In this document: piece after piece, positions 1 to 12,199 of the stretch
How positions within the stretch are numbered: the stretch's first letter is position 1
Layout of the letters: each line of letters begins with the position of its first letter
From: Tenrec ecaudatus
Lineage: Eukaryota > Chordata > Mammalia > Afrosoricida > Tenrecidae
DNA length: 64,000 nt
Assembly (NCBI RefSeq): GCF_050624435.1
Contig: NC_134538.1
Span: 117,760,437 to 117,824,436, forward strand
Direction: 5' to 3'
Notes under the pieces: generated by a model
The model's input: the letters and a program-made list of their open reading frames with translations, nothing else
Database searches by the model: none
Told to the model about the DNA's origin: nothing
Position numbers and translations under genes: made by a program

Positions 1-1739
1 GTGAAATAAGAAACAAAAGGGGCATAAGGAAAATAAATCTACCGATCTAGTAACTTCTCTACGGCTTTATAGTTCCTTAAAGGAGACTTGTTAAATGAGC
101 AAGAGTAGTATCTATTGCAAAGCAAGAAGACTGCAAGACATTTCTGTACTCTGGAAAATAAAGACATAAAAGCATCTCTTTATTAACTTGACACACAGCA
201 ACTTGCCCAGCTTGTGTCGGCCAAACAAAAGATAGGATATGAAGCACAACACTTGGTTTAAGCTGCACTCAGTTTCTGGGTGGCATGAACTCTGAGGTAA
301 GACCAGTTAACTGCTTAGGACCTCCAAAGGAGACTGAATGACCTCATAGCAGAGGGCGGGGGTAGGTTTGGGAGCCAAGGTCAATAGCTGGCAAAAATGG
401 AGAGAAAACCACATTAGCAAGCTGGAAATGCCAAGTACTTCCTAGTAGTCTTGCCTGAACAAAATGAGACAACACCAAGTCCATGCTCTTCTGCATCAGA
501 GGCAGCACGGACTGGAGCAATAGCCCACTGAAGAGAGGGCTCAGCTCCAGGAACACTGAGATCATGCCTTTTCTTCATTGTGCGAGAGGAGGGAGCACTG
601 GCATTCCGCCAGGAACTCTCTGAGATATCATCTAAGAAGAGCATAGTTTATAGAATAGACCACCGTAGGTAACGCTTTCTCCAGAAAAGTGCTTTTCAAA
701 GTACTTCCAATGGTAAACATTGACTCTGTGATTTTCATGTCAGTTCTTGTAATTTATGCAGTCTGCTTTTCTCCTGTGGAACCATAAGCTCTTGGAAGGA
801 AAATACAGTCTTGCGTTGACTTTGTGATCATTTACATGTAGATCCACCCAACTTAACATACATAATTTATGTTTTTTCAATCAAAAATGAAACTTCCTTT
901 GACCCAAGTGTAAATCCTCATTGAAATACTATCCCTGCATCTTTTTAAGAACGTCAAAGGCAATCCTGACTTACAAAGAACATCTGGGATTGTTATTCTT
1001 TGTAAACAAAATGAGATACCCTAGTCTCCTTTTCCTCAATTTCAATTTTTTTTTTTTTTTTTTTGGTGTTTAAGGTTTTTCTGAAGTGAGATGGAGAAAA
1101 GAAACACATGCTGTCTTGGACTAGAACACCCTGCAAAGTGGAGGTTGGAGTCAAGTCAGTCTCTCTGGCTAGGGATGACACATTAAACCTGCTCTTTCAT
1201 TAGGTCTTCAATTACATAACTGAAGAACTGCATTCTGGGAGCATGGTGGTGTTTGCTTTTCCTCCAGAGGTATGCAATGGACTTCGATAATCTCTATGTT
1301 AGTTACTATGGAAACACTAAAGAAGAAAAGTTATCCTGAATACAAGCTGCTTGGCAGCTAGGACAGACATACATGGTGATAATATTTGTTCTATTAACCT
1401 TTGCTATTGGTCTCTGTTATGAATGACAAGATAGCAATAAATGGGTGTCTATATGATTAATTTCAGAAAAATGTTAAAAACTAAGTGCAGAAAAACACAC
1501 TTTAGATAAAATTGTCAAAATAAATATTGTATCATAATGGAGTTCTTTATTTGAAGATGGATCTGTCTAGGTATTCCCTATCTGAGATTATTCACACATC
1601 ACAGGGAATTTACGACATCAAAAATGCATTCTGATGAGAACCACTTCTGAACCTATCATTAATAAAATAAATTCTACTTTAAAATAGAAACATCATATCA
1701 CTGCAGTGGTTCAGTTGTAATAGAACAATTTCATTTCAC
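1..1739. other. No recognised gene or repeat (left edge)
   Basis: I see no gene or repeat family that I can name here. The interval is AT-rich with short open frames of 60-80 codons that lack protein character. A run of 19 T lies at 1046-1064 and could be the reversed A-tail of an old retrocopy, but I could not recognise a body next to it. Confidence 0.4.
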
Positions 1740-4000
1740 AAAAAGAAACAAGGCTGAGTGGCTAAGGCAAGTGCTTACAATGCAGGGACAGAAAACCCTC
1801 CTGAGAAAAAAATCCCATTGCAACTACCCATCAAGGAAAATTTTAAATATGAATTTTAGATGCTTTCAATGGATTGAGAGAAAGCTCAAGAGAGTTGCAG
1901 ATGAAATCAAAGAAAACACAGAACACTTTTCAAATGATTCAACGAAACATTACAATAACAAATTGAAAAAATAAATGAAAATTTAGAAACCATTCAAAAA
2001 TAAAATAGAAATCCAGAATATTAATACTAGGATTTCAGAAACAGATAAAACTTTGGATGACCAAAAGTACTGAATTAATTACCCTGAAGATCAAGTTCTC
2101 ATTATCAATCTGCTAGAGGAACAAGCGGATAAAAAGAACAAGAAAGTCAAGGAAACTGCAAGAATTATGTTGGCCACCATCAAGAGCAATAACTTACGTG
2201 TGATCAAGATTCCAGAACATGAAGGGGCAAATGTGGGGGAGGGAGGAACCTCGCAGACAGAATTGTCAAAGAATCGTTAGCGGGAAAGTTCTCTAATATA
2301 ATGAAAGATATGATAGGGTAGCTGATCTGCATGCTAGAAGTTGAGAAAACACCAAATCGGAGAGATACTAAAAGAAAATCACCAAGACATATCATAATCA
2401 ATCTTTCCAAAACCAAAGACTGGAAACTATCCTGAAGGAAATTCAGGAAAATTGAGAACTAATAAGACTATGTTATTATTTCTCAGCAGAAACCATACAA
2501 AAATGAAAGCAGGGGTTATCATATATTATACTATATATTTTTTAATTAACAGCCAAGACATATATCCCTAGTAAATTTTTCCTCAATATATCTGTAAATT
2601 ATGGGCCTTTCCTGATAAACAGAAATCAAATGTATTTGTGTAAACCAGACCAAAGTTAGACAAAATACTAAGAGTTCTTTGTCAGAAAACTGGCAACAGC
2701 AGACCACAACCTAAGATTAGCATACATGACAACACCACAGAAAAATCAACCCAGCTACACAATCATACAAAGTAAAACAGACCTACAAGACTAACAACAG
2801 AAACGTAGAGATATTAATTGGTAATTAAGTCATTTAAAAAAGTACAAAGAGGGAATATTGTAGCTAAAGAAACTCCAAATAGAGAGGAAATCAAGTAGAA
2901 GATGTATGAAAAAGAAGGTAGTATACAATAAGAGAGAGTTTGACAAAAATTAGCGGAGGTAAGGTGAGACACTAGTAGGTGTGCTATAGTTAAAGATAGC
3001 AGAATTAAATACTGTTCGACACATAATTTTACAATAACAGCAAGATACAAGATAGACAAGACAGCTGAATGGGTATAGGAGGGAGAGTTGAAATTATGAA
3101 TATATGGATAATATATACATTTAACAGTGAATACTCATCTTTACTGAAAATATATCCATAAATGTAGAAGAGTATACAGGGGACAAGTTATGGAAATCAC
3201 TTAGACATAAACTAATACCTTGAAGGAATGAGCCATTAGGACTGGAGGCTCAACACCAAGGTCTCAGGGACATCAAAGTGAAACCGACTCGGAGACCATG
3301 CTCTGTGTCCTACTTTGGTGAGTAGCGACTAGGGTCTTCAAAGCTCTTGAATGTAAATGGACAGCTAAAGGGAAACTATTGGCCTCTCCTTGTCCAGAGG
3401 AAAGAAGAGTGGTGGAAATCAAAGAAACATGGAAACAATTCATTTAATAGACCTGGAGAACTTCAGTTCCCATGATCCTAAGACGAGGAAAACTAGATGG
3501 CACCTGTCTACCACTACCAACTTTTTTGAAAGGGATCGAATTAGAAGTTCCTGGAGTGAGTGGGTGAAGATTGTGGGCAAAACCCAACACCATGAAACGG
3601 ACCAGAGTCACTGGTCAAACAGAGTCAGATAGAACCCTTGAGAGGCTCTTAGTCACCCTTCAGATCTGGCAGTTAACTCATCCTGGGCTTGAGTTTGAGT
3701 CAAACAAATGACAGGTCTATCCAGGTAAAAATAACACAAGAGAGATTGTCCATACCTTAAAACAGCTAACCATTTCATACCCAGTGGGCAGCATTTTCCC
3801 AAGGTCAAATTTCAGAAGCGTTAGGGAAGAGGCAAAAATAGAAACAAAATAGAGAGGGAGGAGATGGGCTACGTGGCGTTACATTGAGGGAATTGCAATC
3901 AATGAGATGAAACATAATGTGTATAGACTATTCATGTAAAACTGATCTGCTCTGTAGATCTGCCTTCAATTCACAATGTAAAGTTGAAAACAAAAGATAT
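1740..4000 (+). mobile_element. HAL1-like half-L1 (ORF1 plus 3' UTR, no ORF2)
   Basis: The first 1.3 kb reads as a decayed L1-type ORF1: an A-rich coiled-coil coding stretch (1850-2030), then a region near 2380-2440 matching the L1 ORF1 C-terminal half (reading around PRHIIINLSKTKD), then a stretch near 2600-2730 resembling the segment that follows it in old mammalian L1/HAL1 elements. No endonuclease or reverse transcriptase region follows. The sequence passes directly into a 3' UTR-like tail (3230-4000) containing CCTACTTTGGTGAGTAGCG and a terminal AATTCACAATGTAAAG, which I recall as an afrotherian LINE tail. ORF1 without ORF2 is the defining layout of HAL1, a non-autonomous L1 relative. 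Many stops and frameshifts break it. Alternative: an ordinary L1 with a large internal deletion. Confidence 0.6.
1771..1974 (+). pseudogene. ORF1 remnant of the HAL1-like element
   Basis: A 67-codon open stretch rich in K, E, N and Q, beginning just inside the element. Its composition fits the coiled-coil segment of an L1-type ORF1 protein, which trimerises and binds RNA. The frame is lost at 1974 and the homologous reading continues in other frames to about 2450. It is not expected to be expressed. Confidence 0.45.
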
Positions 4001-4414
4001 TGAAGATATGAAAACCCACTTGATGTGAAGAGACTGAACCCTGACTAGAATTAAATTTCTGTCTTAAACTGTTTCTTCATTAGACAAATCACCACACTTC
4101 CCGCTGAATTAAGAAAAAATGAGAGGCTAGATTCACAGAACCAGTTGAAACTGGATCCAGGCCACTTAATATATGTGGTAGTGAAGGAAATGAAGGATAT
4201 GTCCTCAACCCAACCTTTTGACATCTCGAGGCTGAAAACATAGCCCCATGGACAGCCAGGCATGAATTAAATAGCCTCTATTATCTTCATTTATGACTGC
4301 AGATGTACAGAATGCTACGTTGTGTGGTGAATCTTCTTTAATGAACATCAATCAGGCACGAGGTAGCGTCCTAGCAGCCTTTGCTCCAAATCCCTTTCCC
4401 AACATAGGGAGCCA

Positions 4415-4540
4415 AAGAGTTTTCGTGTTGCAGTGTGTGCCATGATGGGTAGCTAACACAAGGTCTGTAGTTCAAACCTATGGAAGAAAGAGGAGGCGTT
4501 CTGCTCCGTGTCGAGATTCAATGTCTTGAAATCAAACACA
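4415..4540 (+). repeat. AfroSINE-type SINE, 5' part, degraded
   Basis: The stretch contains a SINE-like head (GAGTTTTCGTGTTGCAG), the block GTAGCTAACACAAGGTCTGTA and a B-box-like GTTCAAACC. It matches the tRNA-derived front of the better preserved copies elsewhere in this window. The tail is not clear. Confidence 0.5.
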
Positions 4541-6100
4541 TGTCATTCTATTCTATCCTCTTGAATTGCTATGAGTCAACATGGATGCTTTGGCAGTGAG
4601 GTTTTGTTTGTTTTTTTAACTTGGGGAGTCCCTTTAGTCGCAGGAGTGCTGGTGTGCTGCATTGTTTGGTGGCCCAAATACATCTTAGTATTTGGCTTTC
4701 AACTATTTCATGTCTGTATAGTCATGCTGAGTGAAACTGGAGAGACTGCCAGAGCAAGACAAGAATCGAAATCTCAGCAGCATAAGCGAATCGAATTGTT
4801 AATTCTTGTTCACACATTTCCCAAATGCTCTTCAGCCTGTAATTCAGAAACACAGGCTCCATTTCTGAGTCTGTTATTTTTAGCACCTGGCATCAAAGCG
4901 CCCCTGCTTGTCCTTCGTGAGCCAGAAGGAGAAACAGCATGGAGGGTTACCCTTGGACAGCTGGATGGGCCCAGCTGAAAGTAGCGCAGGTTGTTTCCAC
5001 TGTTATACAATGGCGCCTGGGCAGCGACATGGCACACTGTGATCAACGGGGAGATGGGAAAAGAGGTTTCCTGTGTGACCAGAACAGACAGGGATGACCC
5101 TTCCTCCGGGCTGTAGACAATTTCAGGAACTAAGGAAGGAGAAAAGAACCTGAACTAGGATGGAGTGGGGGAGTAAATGGGTACAAGTAAACGGAAAATA
5201 TTTTAAAAGATGGATTATAAGAGTTTGGTAATTGATACAACATGAGGCCTGGAGGCAGTACATGGAGAAATAGAGGCTGAAAAGCTGACTAGGTCGTGAA
5301 GTGAGAATCCTGTTAATAACATGAACTCCCAAGTGCAGGGACTACTTTGGAAGGGAGAGTGTTGCGTCACATCATGTTGTTCAAGGTTAGTGAAGAACAA
5401 CAGATGCATTAATAACACCTTTCTAGTAAAGTTGACAAGGTTTCTCAAGTTATTTCATTTAAATCCCCTTAACCCAGTGAAACGGTTAAACCTATCCCTT
5501 ACAATGGAGGTAGATATACAGTAAGCAATAGAACTTTGAAATATTAAATTGCAGATGTTTATATACCTAAGTAACCATATAACAGAGAACACACCTTAAC
5601 TTTAACTCCAAACTTTTTGGCAAAGTTACTTCCATCAATATTATCTCTGGCACACAACACTTTCAAGCTCATACATTTTGGTTTTGGCAGCATACACCTC
5701 AGCTAACCACTTATAGGAGATTTAACCTCTGGTAGTATTCATGAAATTTAGATTTTATAACTTTATCCTCAGGGAATTGATTTTAATATACCATGGAAAT
5801 CCTTTACAGAACCAATAAATATTAATAGAAGTTGAAAGAAACCTGTACACATACTCAACTTTCATTTTCCCTCTTTTATTAATTTTTGTCTCAATATCTA
5901 CAAAAAGCAAGAACAACAAAATCAGAGTGCGGGAAAATTAGTTTCAATGAATTATGTAGATTGGAAAACTAATTATGAGTTTGATAATCTACATAGTCAA
6001 CATTTTATATTATTTCTATGAGGATTATATACTATGTATGGTGAAATAAAATTGCTTGACATAGCTCTTCTGCCCATGGTATTTGTAATTCCCCTTTAGT
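4541..6100. other. Mostly unrecognised; possible MIR scrap at 5448-5520
   Basis: No supportable gene. The 135-codon open frame at 4571-4978 has no recognisable domain. At 5448-5520 the order TTATTTCATTTAA, CC, then a purine-rich ATGGAGGTAGA resembles the core-to-tail part of a MIR SINE, too short and diverged to be sure. The rest is AT-rich unique sequence. Confidence 0.35.
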
Positions 6101-6780
6101 AACGGAGTAAGAACATGAAAAGAACATGGGTAGAGAAATTCCTTGAGGATCGGTCAGTATTGCCAATCCTCTGGGTATAACAGGGCCATCTTAAAAATAG
6201 GAGCAGCAAGAATCCCATGACCGTAAAACCAGAAGACCCACCAGAGGAGCTCGGGTTTGATCCCTGTCAAAAGTGACCAAGAGAACACAGGCAGTAGAAG
6301 TCACGGAGCTGAGACTACCGGAACCAACCACGGCGGTGAGCGAGACTGATAGAGGAGTAGGCTTATCAGTTCAAGGAACAGGGCAGAGGCCAAGAGATCA
6401 TAGTTCAAAGAACAAAATAGAGGACAGGCCTGAGAGATTGAGGACAAGGGAGAGATGTGGCGGCTGTGGAAAAAAGTCTGTGTCCTTAATGATTTATCAT
6501 TCTCACATGTGGAACCTGTTAATGTCCCTAATAAACTCTCATAATTGTGAATATTGTCTATGCGTTCTGTATCAGCCACTGCAGTAGAGTATGGAACTAG
6601 CAGAGCAGGAGAGTATCCTTGAGGAAATTGCTGGTGTTAGAATAGGGTGAGGCAGGAGAGAAGGTGGAGGTACCCCCGACTTCTGCCTTGTCTGGCAGTT
6701 GGCCTTGGGTGGGCGTGGAGTTGGAGTCTCCTCTTTTGAGTCGTCAGAAGAGATAAAACATGTTCTCCATCCCATTTCCT
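6100..6780 (+). mobile_element. Possible LTR or retroviral remnant
   Basis: This block is purine-rich and more CpG-bearing than its surroundings. It holds an AATAAA-type signal (CCTAATAAACTCTCATAATT, 6526-6545) followed by a T/G-rich stretch and a conserved-looking purine block (GGTGAGGCAGGAGAG). That order, signal then short downstream segment, is what the R/U5 part of an LTR looks like. I found neither boundaries nor a target-site duplication and cannot name a family. Confidence 0.3.
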
Positions 6781-7290
6781 CACGAAAAGATGATAAAACA
6801 CGTCACGATATTAAGAATGTATTATATTAATTGAAGAGAAAATGTAAAACCTTGTCCTCAAAATAATTTATCATTGCTTGCTGTTTAGCTTCTTCTGTTA
6901 TTGTTTCCATATGATGACGGTTACCCTTGAATGTCTTGGCTGAAGGATGTTGTGAATGTGCTACAAAATCATTAAATTCAATCTTGAACTCTAAGTTAAC
7001 TCTATACTCACGAAAGAGGAAAATTAATAACTCAAAGTGCTAAAAGAAATACAAATTTCCTATTAAGTCGTATGTCATAAATTGGCCCTTTTTATTTTTA
7101 TTCCCCCTTATATTTCTACTGAAGGAATTTCAGTTAAAAACAGTTTTTTCTTATTTATATTATCAAAGTCACATCAATTTAGTTAACTATGCTATAATTT
7201 TTCCTAAATATTTTTTCAATCAAATTATTTCTTAATTAAATGAGGCAGCCTAATATGTTACATTGTTGTAACATTCGATGCTAATAATTG
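6781..7290. other. AT-rich, nothing recognised
   Basis: The stretch is strongly AT-rich with no open frame of note and no repeat family that I recognise. Confidence 0.4.
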
Positions 7291-7296
7291 ATCTAT

Positions 7297-7758
7297 TGTT
7301 ACTATTGTTAGCTGTCTTCAAGTTGACCCTAACTCAGTCATTTATATATGAAACAGTGCCGTGTCTTGCATCATTCTTACAAGAGTAATATTTGAGACCA
7401 TTATTGCATTCTCTTATCAATTGATCTCATTAAAGATCTTCCTCATTTTTGCTCACCCTCTACTTAACAAAGCATGCTGTCTTTTTCCACGGACTGGTCC
7501 CTTCTGATAACATGTCTAATGGACTTGACATGAAATCTTCTGATTTTTGCTTCTAAGGAACATTCTGACTATCCTTCTTGCAAAATAGATTCGTTTATTC
7601 TTAAAGTCCATGATACTTTCAATATTCTTCAGCATCATAATTTTCTCTGATCTTTCTTATTTATTGTCCAGGTTCTGCATGCGTTGGGGGAGTTTAACAA
7701 TACCAGGACTTGGATCAGGCACTCTAGTCTTTAAAGTGACATCTTGGTTCTTTAAAAT
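7297..7758 (-). mobile_element. BovB/RTE-type LINE, 3' part (segment 1)
   Basis: On the minus strand this is the end of an RTE-type ORF. Blocks such as GACTGGTCCCTTCTGATAAC, GGAACATTCTGACTATCC and TTATTTATTGTCCAGGTTCT follow the order known for the reverse complement of the afrotherian RTE/BovB LINE 3' half. The element's 3' end lies at about 7297. The copy is interrupted at about 7758 by an L1 3' end and resumes at about 8464. The reading frame is destroyed. Confidence 0.75.
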
Positions 7759-8463
7759 TTTTTTTAAATAAATCAGTTTATTGGGGGCTAATACAACTCT
7801 CATGACAATTCATACATATGTCTATTGTGTCAAGCCCATTTGCACATTTGTTGCCATCATTGTTTTCAAAGTATTTTCTTTTAACTTGAGCCCTTGGTAT
7901 CAGCTCCTCATTTTCCTCCTCCCTTCCACTCCCTCCCTCTCTCATGAACCCTTGATAATTTATAAATTATTATTATTTTTTCATGTCTTGCACTGTCCGA
8001 TGTCTCCCTTTACCCCCTTGTCTGTTGTCCATCCTCCTGTGTTGTCCATCCTCCTGTGAGGTCATTGTGATCGCTTCCCCCTTTCTGCCCCCACCTTCCC
8101 CTTCCCCTCGTGGCATGGCTACTCTCAATATGGGTCCTGAGGACTTTATCTGCCCTGGATTTCCTGTGTTTCCAGCTCTTCTCTGTACCCATGTGCATGC
8201 TCTGGTCTAGCCAGATTTATAAGGTAGCATTAGGGTCATGATAGTGGGGGTGGATGAGGGGAAGAAGCATTAAAGAATCAGAGGAAAGCTATATGTTTCA
8301 TCGGTGCTATATGGCAGCTTGACTGGCCCAACTTCGCCCCACAATCCCTCTGTAGGGGGATGTCCAATGGCTTACAGATTGGCTTTGGGTCTCCACTGTG
8401 CATTCCACCTGCCCTCATTCACATTATGCTTTTTGATGCCTAGTACCTGATCCCATCGACACC
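7757..8463 (-). mobile_element. L1 3' end, 5'-truncated, inserted into an RTE LINE
   Basis: This reads as the reverse complement of the afrotherian L1 3' UTR end. It opens with TTTATTGGGGGCTAATACAA after a T-rich (reversed A-tail) run and continues with CCCTTGGTATCAGCTCC and the CTTGATAATTTATAAATTA block. The other copies in this window share these blocks in the same order. RTE sequence flanks it on both sides. A short ATTTT lies at both borders and could be a target-site duplication, but AT-richness makes that weak. A perfect 17-bp tandem duplication sits at 8023-8056. Confidence 0.85.
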
Positions 8464-8725
8464 ATTTTAAGGAGGTTCGTGGGGCAGATTTACACAATGC
8501 AATACTTCCTCTGATTTTCTGACTGCTCTTTCCATGAGCATTGATTGTGAGCTCAAGTAAAATGAGACCCTTGACAGTTTCAATAGTTTCCCTGTTTTTC
8601 CTGCTATTATCTATCTGTCTAGTTGTGAGGATTTTGGTTTTCATTTCAATGAGTACTTAAGATTGTAGTATTTGGTTTTCATCAGCCTTTAAGACCAGTT
8701 CCATGCCTTTAAATAACTCTTAAAC
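8464..8725 (-). mobile_element. BovB/RTE-type LINE, segment 2 after the L1 insertion
   Basis: It continues the RTE copy of 7297-7758: CAGATTTACACAATGCAAT, CTGACTGCTCTTTCCATGAG, CTAGTTGTGAGGATTTTGGT. These come in the expected order from the same ORF and pick up where the first segment stopped. This colinearity is the main evidence that the L1 piece is a later insertion. Confidence 0.75.
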
Positions 8726-10790
8726 TTTAAAAAAATCTCTTCAACTCTTTTAAAAAGCAATTCCTTTAGCTCCATGTATATGCAACTTTCTACTTCATGG
8801 GAAGCATCAAAGGGTGGCTAGGTGACACCACACAGGAAAAACAGCGCAGAAAGAAAGTCTTCATTACTAGAGTCGGGTCAGGACACACAGCGTTCATCAG
8901 AAAATTGTTTGTGTGTTAGGAATGTAACACATACCTCCTCCATGAAATCATGCCTTTAAGTGCGCAATCAAGACACTGAGTGACAGTTTATCTTTGTGAA
9001 CGTTCAGGAAATGGCCCATGTCCCCATCTGGGTCCATGTGAGGTCGAAGAAGAACTACTGATGGAGAAACACCAAGTAATCCAGAAACTAAACTAATTAA
9101 ACTGAAGCAGAAAAATAGCACCAGAAGGGACCATGATGCTGTAAAATCCTCCAGGGCTTTTCCAGAAACGTGTGTGTGGCAGAGTGGGGCTGAGGGTGGG
9201 GGCTTGTCTAATGTAATCTAACCTTTAGAGATAGAGATGATAACTAATATCTAAATTCCACAAGGACACTCCCATTTGGAGACCACTGTCAACAAAGAAG
9301 AAAAAGGATCGAAATATTAAGAGGCAAACAAAGTTTTATATGATTCTTTTGTTTTTGTTGAATGCTTGTGCAAATGACTAGAAACCGAGGAGATAGATGA
9401 ATAGGGAGAAAGAGGCATAATTAAGAATGTCATTATGTATTTTTTAACTGGTACATAAGAGGTCTTACATAAAGAGGTATACCAAAAAATATTCCCCGAT
9501 TTGGAATATATGGCCTCAATCCAACTTCATATACATTTGCATACATGAAGGTGTCTTAGGTTAATGTTGAAGAGGATACGAAAAATATAAGATATGTCCC
9601 ATGAAAAGGCTTAGAACTGACTGAATTTTTTAATTAATCAAGTTAAATTAACTTACCTTAGAGTTTGCTTTGTATTCTGATTTTGTGAATTTTTTATAAT
9701 GTAAATGTATCCCAAGTTAATAAGGCAGGGTGCATGGTTTTCTTTCCTAATATTTTTAAAATCAAACACATTATTGCTGCAGTATATTGAAGTGACACAG
9801 TCATAAGCTGAGAGAGCAAGAGTCCCTGTCTCCTACAGATGAGCCTATATACCAGAGGACAGCGGCCATATTTTACCTCTTCCTTAATAGCTGTTTTCAG
9901 CTGGCAGTGGTGCTTACCAGCAACAGAGGAGGGCCAGCAGCCTAGAGACTATCCCTTCATGGATGTATTGATTTTGAGTGTGGTTGGCAGCAAACAAAGG
10001 AATGAGAATACTTGACTTTAAATGCAGGTTTCAAACCTTTCATCTTATTTAAGGTTTTATGTACACAAAATCAAGACTGATATTAGAACAACTTAACAGC
10101 ACATTTAGTAGAGTAGCTAATAATTATTTTAAAGTAATGGCAAAATCATTTTGAATAAAATATAAAATGATTCAAATTATGTAAACCTGAGTTCATTTTT
10201 ACTTTTAAAAACTGTCTGTAAGTACTTAGAATATTAGTAATACTGCACCAATTACAAAACCAAATCCTTGTTTAAAAACTGTTCATTTTTGTTATGACTT
10301 ACATATAGTGTTTAAATAATGAAACATTAGATAATTGAAAACTTTATGACTGTTTTTGTTTTTCTGTTGTACTGGCTGATGAATTTGGTACATGTCAAAA
10401 GTCTATACACATTTTTAATTTGGTTTAATTCTTTTTTTTCCTCCATATAAAGTTGATGAGCAAATGTGCCTCACTTTGCCAAGAGCGATTTGCTTTTAAA
10501 TCCTGTCTTTTGGGGACAATCATGATCCCTTTTAGAGACACTTTGGAGTAAATTGTAATACTTTAGCAGTTATACAGTTAAGCTGTTTAGCTGATTTATA
10601 CATCAAACAGATCCAATCCCCACCCTCCCAGCCCCCGTTCATTATAACATATTAAAGGGACACCATCACCTAAATTCATTGCTGTGAGCTGAATAAACAA
10701 AAGTATATAAAATGTTAGAGAGATCTGGAGCTCTGATCCACTTGTTCATGTAATTTACTCATACCTTTTAGCCACCATGGGTGAGATTTC
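8726..10790. other. No recognised gene or repeat
   Basis: Two kilobases without a family that I can name. The part at about 10270-10680 is AT-rich, CpG-poor and contains several TAAT-type and octamer-like words, so it could be a conserved non-coding element, but the sequence alone cannot show conservation. Confidence 0.4.
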
Positions 10791-10794
10791 AAAT

Positions 10795-11325
10795 GATTCA
10801 TGCCATGGATTGAATTCTGTTCCCTCAAAGAATGTGTCCACTTGGATGGACTATGAATTAGTGACTTGGCCATGAGTGGTAATGATATAATTTGGCAGTT
10901 CAGTGATGATGTAATCATTCCCAGTAATAAGATCTCATGTGTTCAGCCAACCCATTGGAAGAGGTTTAGGAATGGATGCAGCATGGTATCTCAGGTCAGA
11001 GCCTTGGTTCAAGGTACGAGAGTGTACGAGAGATAAAGAAGAAAACGTGTGAACAGAGAGAGAAGGACTTGCTATTACCAAGAAAGAAGTGCCAGGAGCA
11101 GAGGGCATCCCATGGCCCCGGGGTTCCTGCACTGAGAAACTCCTAGACTCAGAGGAAGATCGATGACAAGGAAATTCTCCGACGTCTGACACAGGATAAA
11201 GGAAAACAAACAAGAATCTTCCCTTGGCTTTGGCGCCCTGAATCCTGACTTTGAGTCTCCTGAGCTGTGAGAGAATACAGCTAACGTCATCCATGTTTAA
11301 TATTTCTGTAATAGCAGCACAGGAT
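10795..11325 (+). mobile_element. Old LTR-like mammalian repeat
   Basis: The head GCCATGGATTGAATTCTGTT and the end block (GAGCTGTGAGAGAATACAG, then GTAATAGCAGCACAGGATAA) match in order the widespread mammalian repeat type that begins ATGGATTGAATTGTGTCCCC and ends with an AATAAATTTCTGTT-like signal and a GGAAACTAATAC-like end. A second copy with a better end is at 38815. The family name is not assigned. It probably lies in the plus orientation. The 119-codon minus-strand open frame here is a by-product. Confidence 0.5.
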
Positions 11326-11442
11326 AATTAAAAATCTTTTGTATTGCAAAATAGATGCCTGCTCTTCCCATTTCATGTTATAACTTGTTGAATAAACTCA
11401 TGAGGTTCAGTTCTATTTCATGATCAGTATATGTCAAATGTA

Positions 11443-11620
11443 GAGTCCCTGGATGGTACAAATGGTTAAATACTTGACTGCTAATGAACAGATTGGCAGT
11501 TGAAACCTACCCATTTATTCAGACAGAGCATAGCCTGGAATACCAGTCAGCACAGAGTTCTACCCTGTGCACGTAGGTTTGCCAAACTGAGATCAACTTG
11601 ATGGCAACCGACAACCGAGG
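11443..11620 (+). repeat. AfroSINE, near full length
   Basis: It opens GAGTCCCTGGATGGTACAAA, followed by the internal ACTGCTAATGAACAG block, a B-box-like GTTGAAACC, the AGTTCTACCCTGT block and a tail in GATCAACTTGATGGCAACCG. This is the usual order of the tRNA-derived afrotherian SINE, including the tail shared with the RTE LINE. Confidence 0.8.
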
Positions 11621-12195
11621 TCAAATGAGCCCACATTCCTGTAAGTAGTTGACCTGTAAATGGTAAGTCATTCTGGGGGATGGGAGACCTTGCCTCACCA
11701 CAGAATAATTGGGTTCTATACTGTATTTTCCATGGTGTTTTCCAGAGTCTCTGCATGGAATTCTTATTTACTTGTCCACTAAGATTCCTCTAGTTCCAAT
11801 AGATCTGTCAAATAAAAATGCATTCTCAATTAAAGAATACACATTTCTAAATTAAAAAACACCCAGAAGGAACTTTGCCTCTTTTCAAATGGTAGGAAGT
11901 TCAGGGTTAATAACTTGTCATTTACCTTGGTATACAGACTCCAAATCCTGAAATTAATTGAAGTGGAAAGTCTCTAGAACTTTCTCCCCCCTCCCCCTAA
12001 ATCCTAGCACACTCAGAGTACTTGGAATTTCCTGCCTTCAAGTTCAATTAGCCTAATTCATCAAAGTAGTTGGTCCACATGATATTCTGCAATACACAAT
12101 AATTACATTTCCTAAACTATATACTGTATAATAGAAAAGCAGAGTTACACAACCTTTGGAAAACAACGGAAATATCTACTGCTACTCATGGCCTG
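11621..12195. other. Nothing recognised
   Basis: The interval is unique-looking AT-rich sequence. No gene, repeat family or structured element is evident. Confidence 0.4.
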
Positions 12196-12199
12196 TGTG

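Noticed and set aside
1690-1720. SPIN-type hAT terminus (GCAGTGGTTCAG)
   Set aside because: Only a few bases match and no second inverted terminus follows. hAT SPIN elements are known in some afrotherians, but I find none here.
4571-4978. 135-codon plus-strand open frame
   Set aside because: No recognisable domain, hydrophobic start followed by low-information text, and it overlaps a 78-codon frame on the other strand. Consistent with chance.
6246-6270. tRNA-like B box (GGGTTTGATCC)
   Set aside because: No A box at the right distance and no cloverleaf could be drawn.
10935-11294. 119-codon minus-strand open frame
   Set aside because: It lies inside an old LTR-like repeat in antisense.
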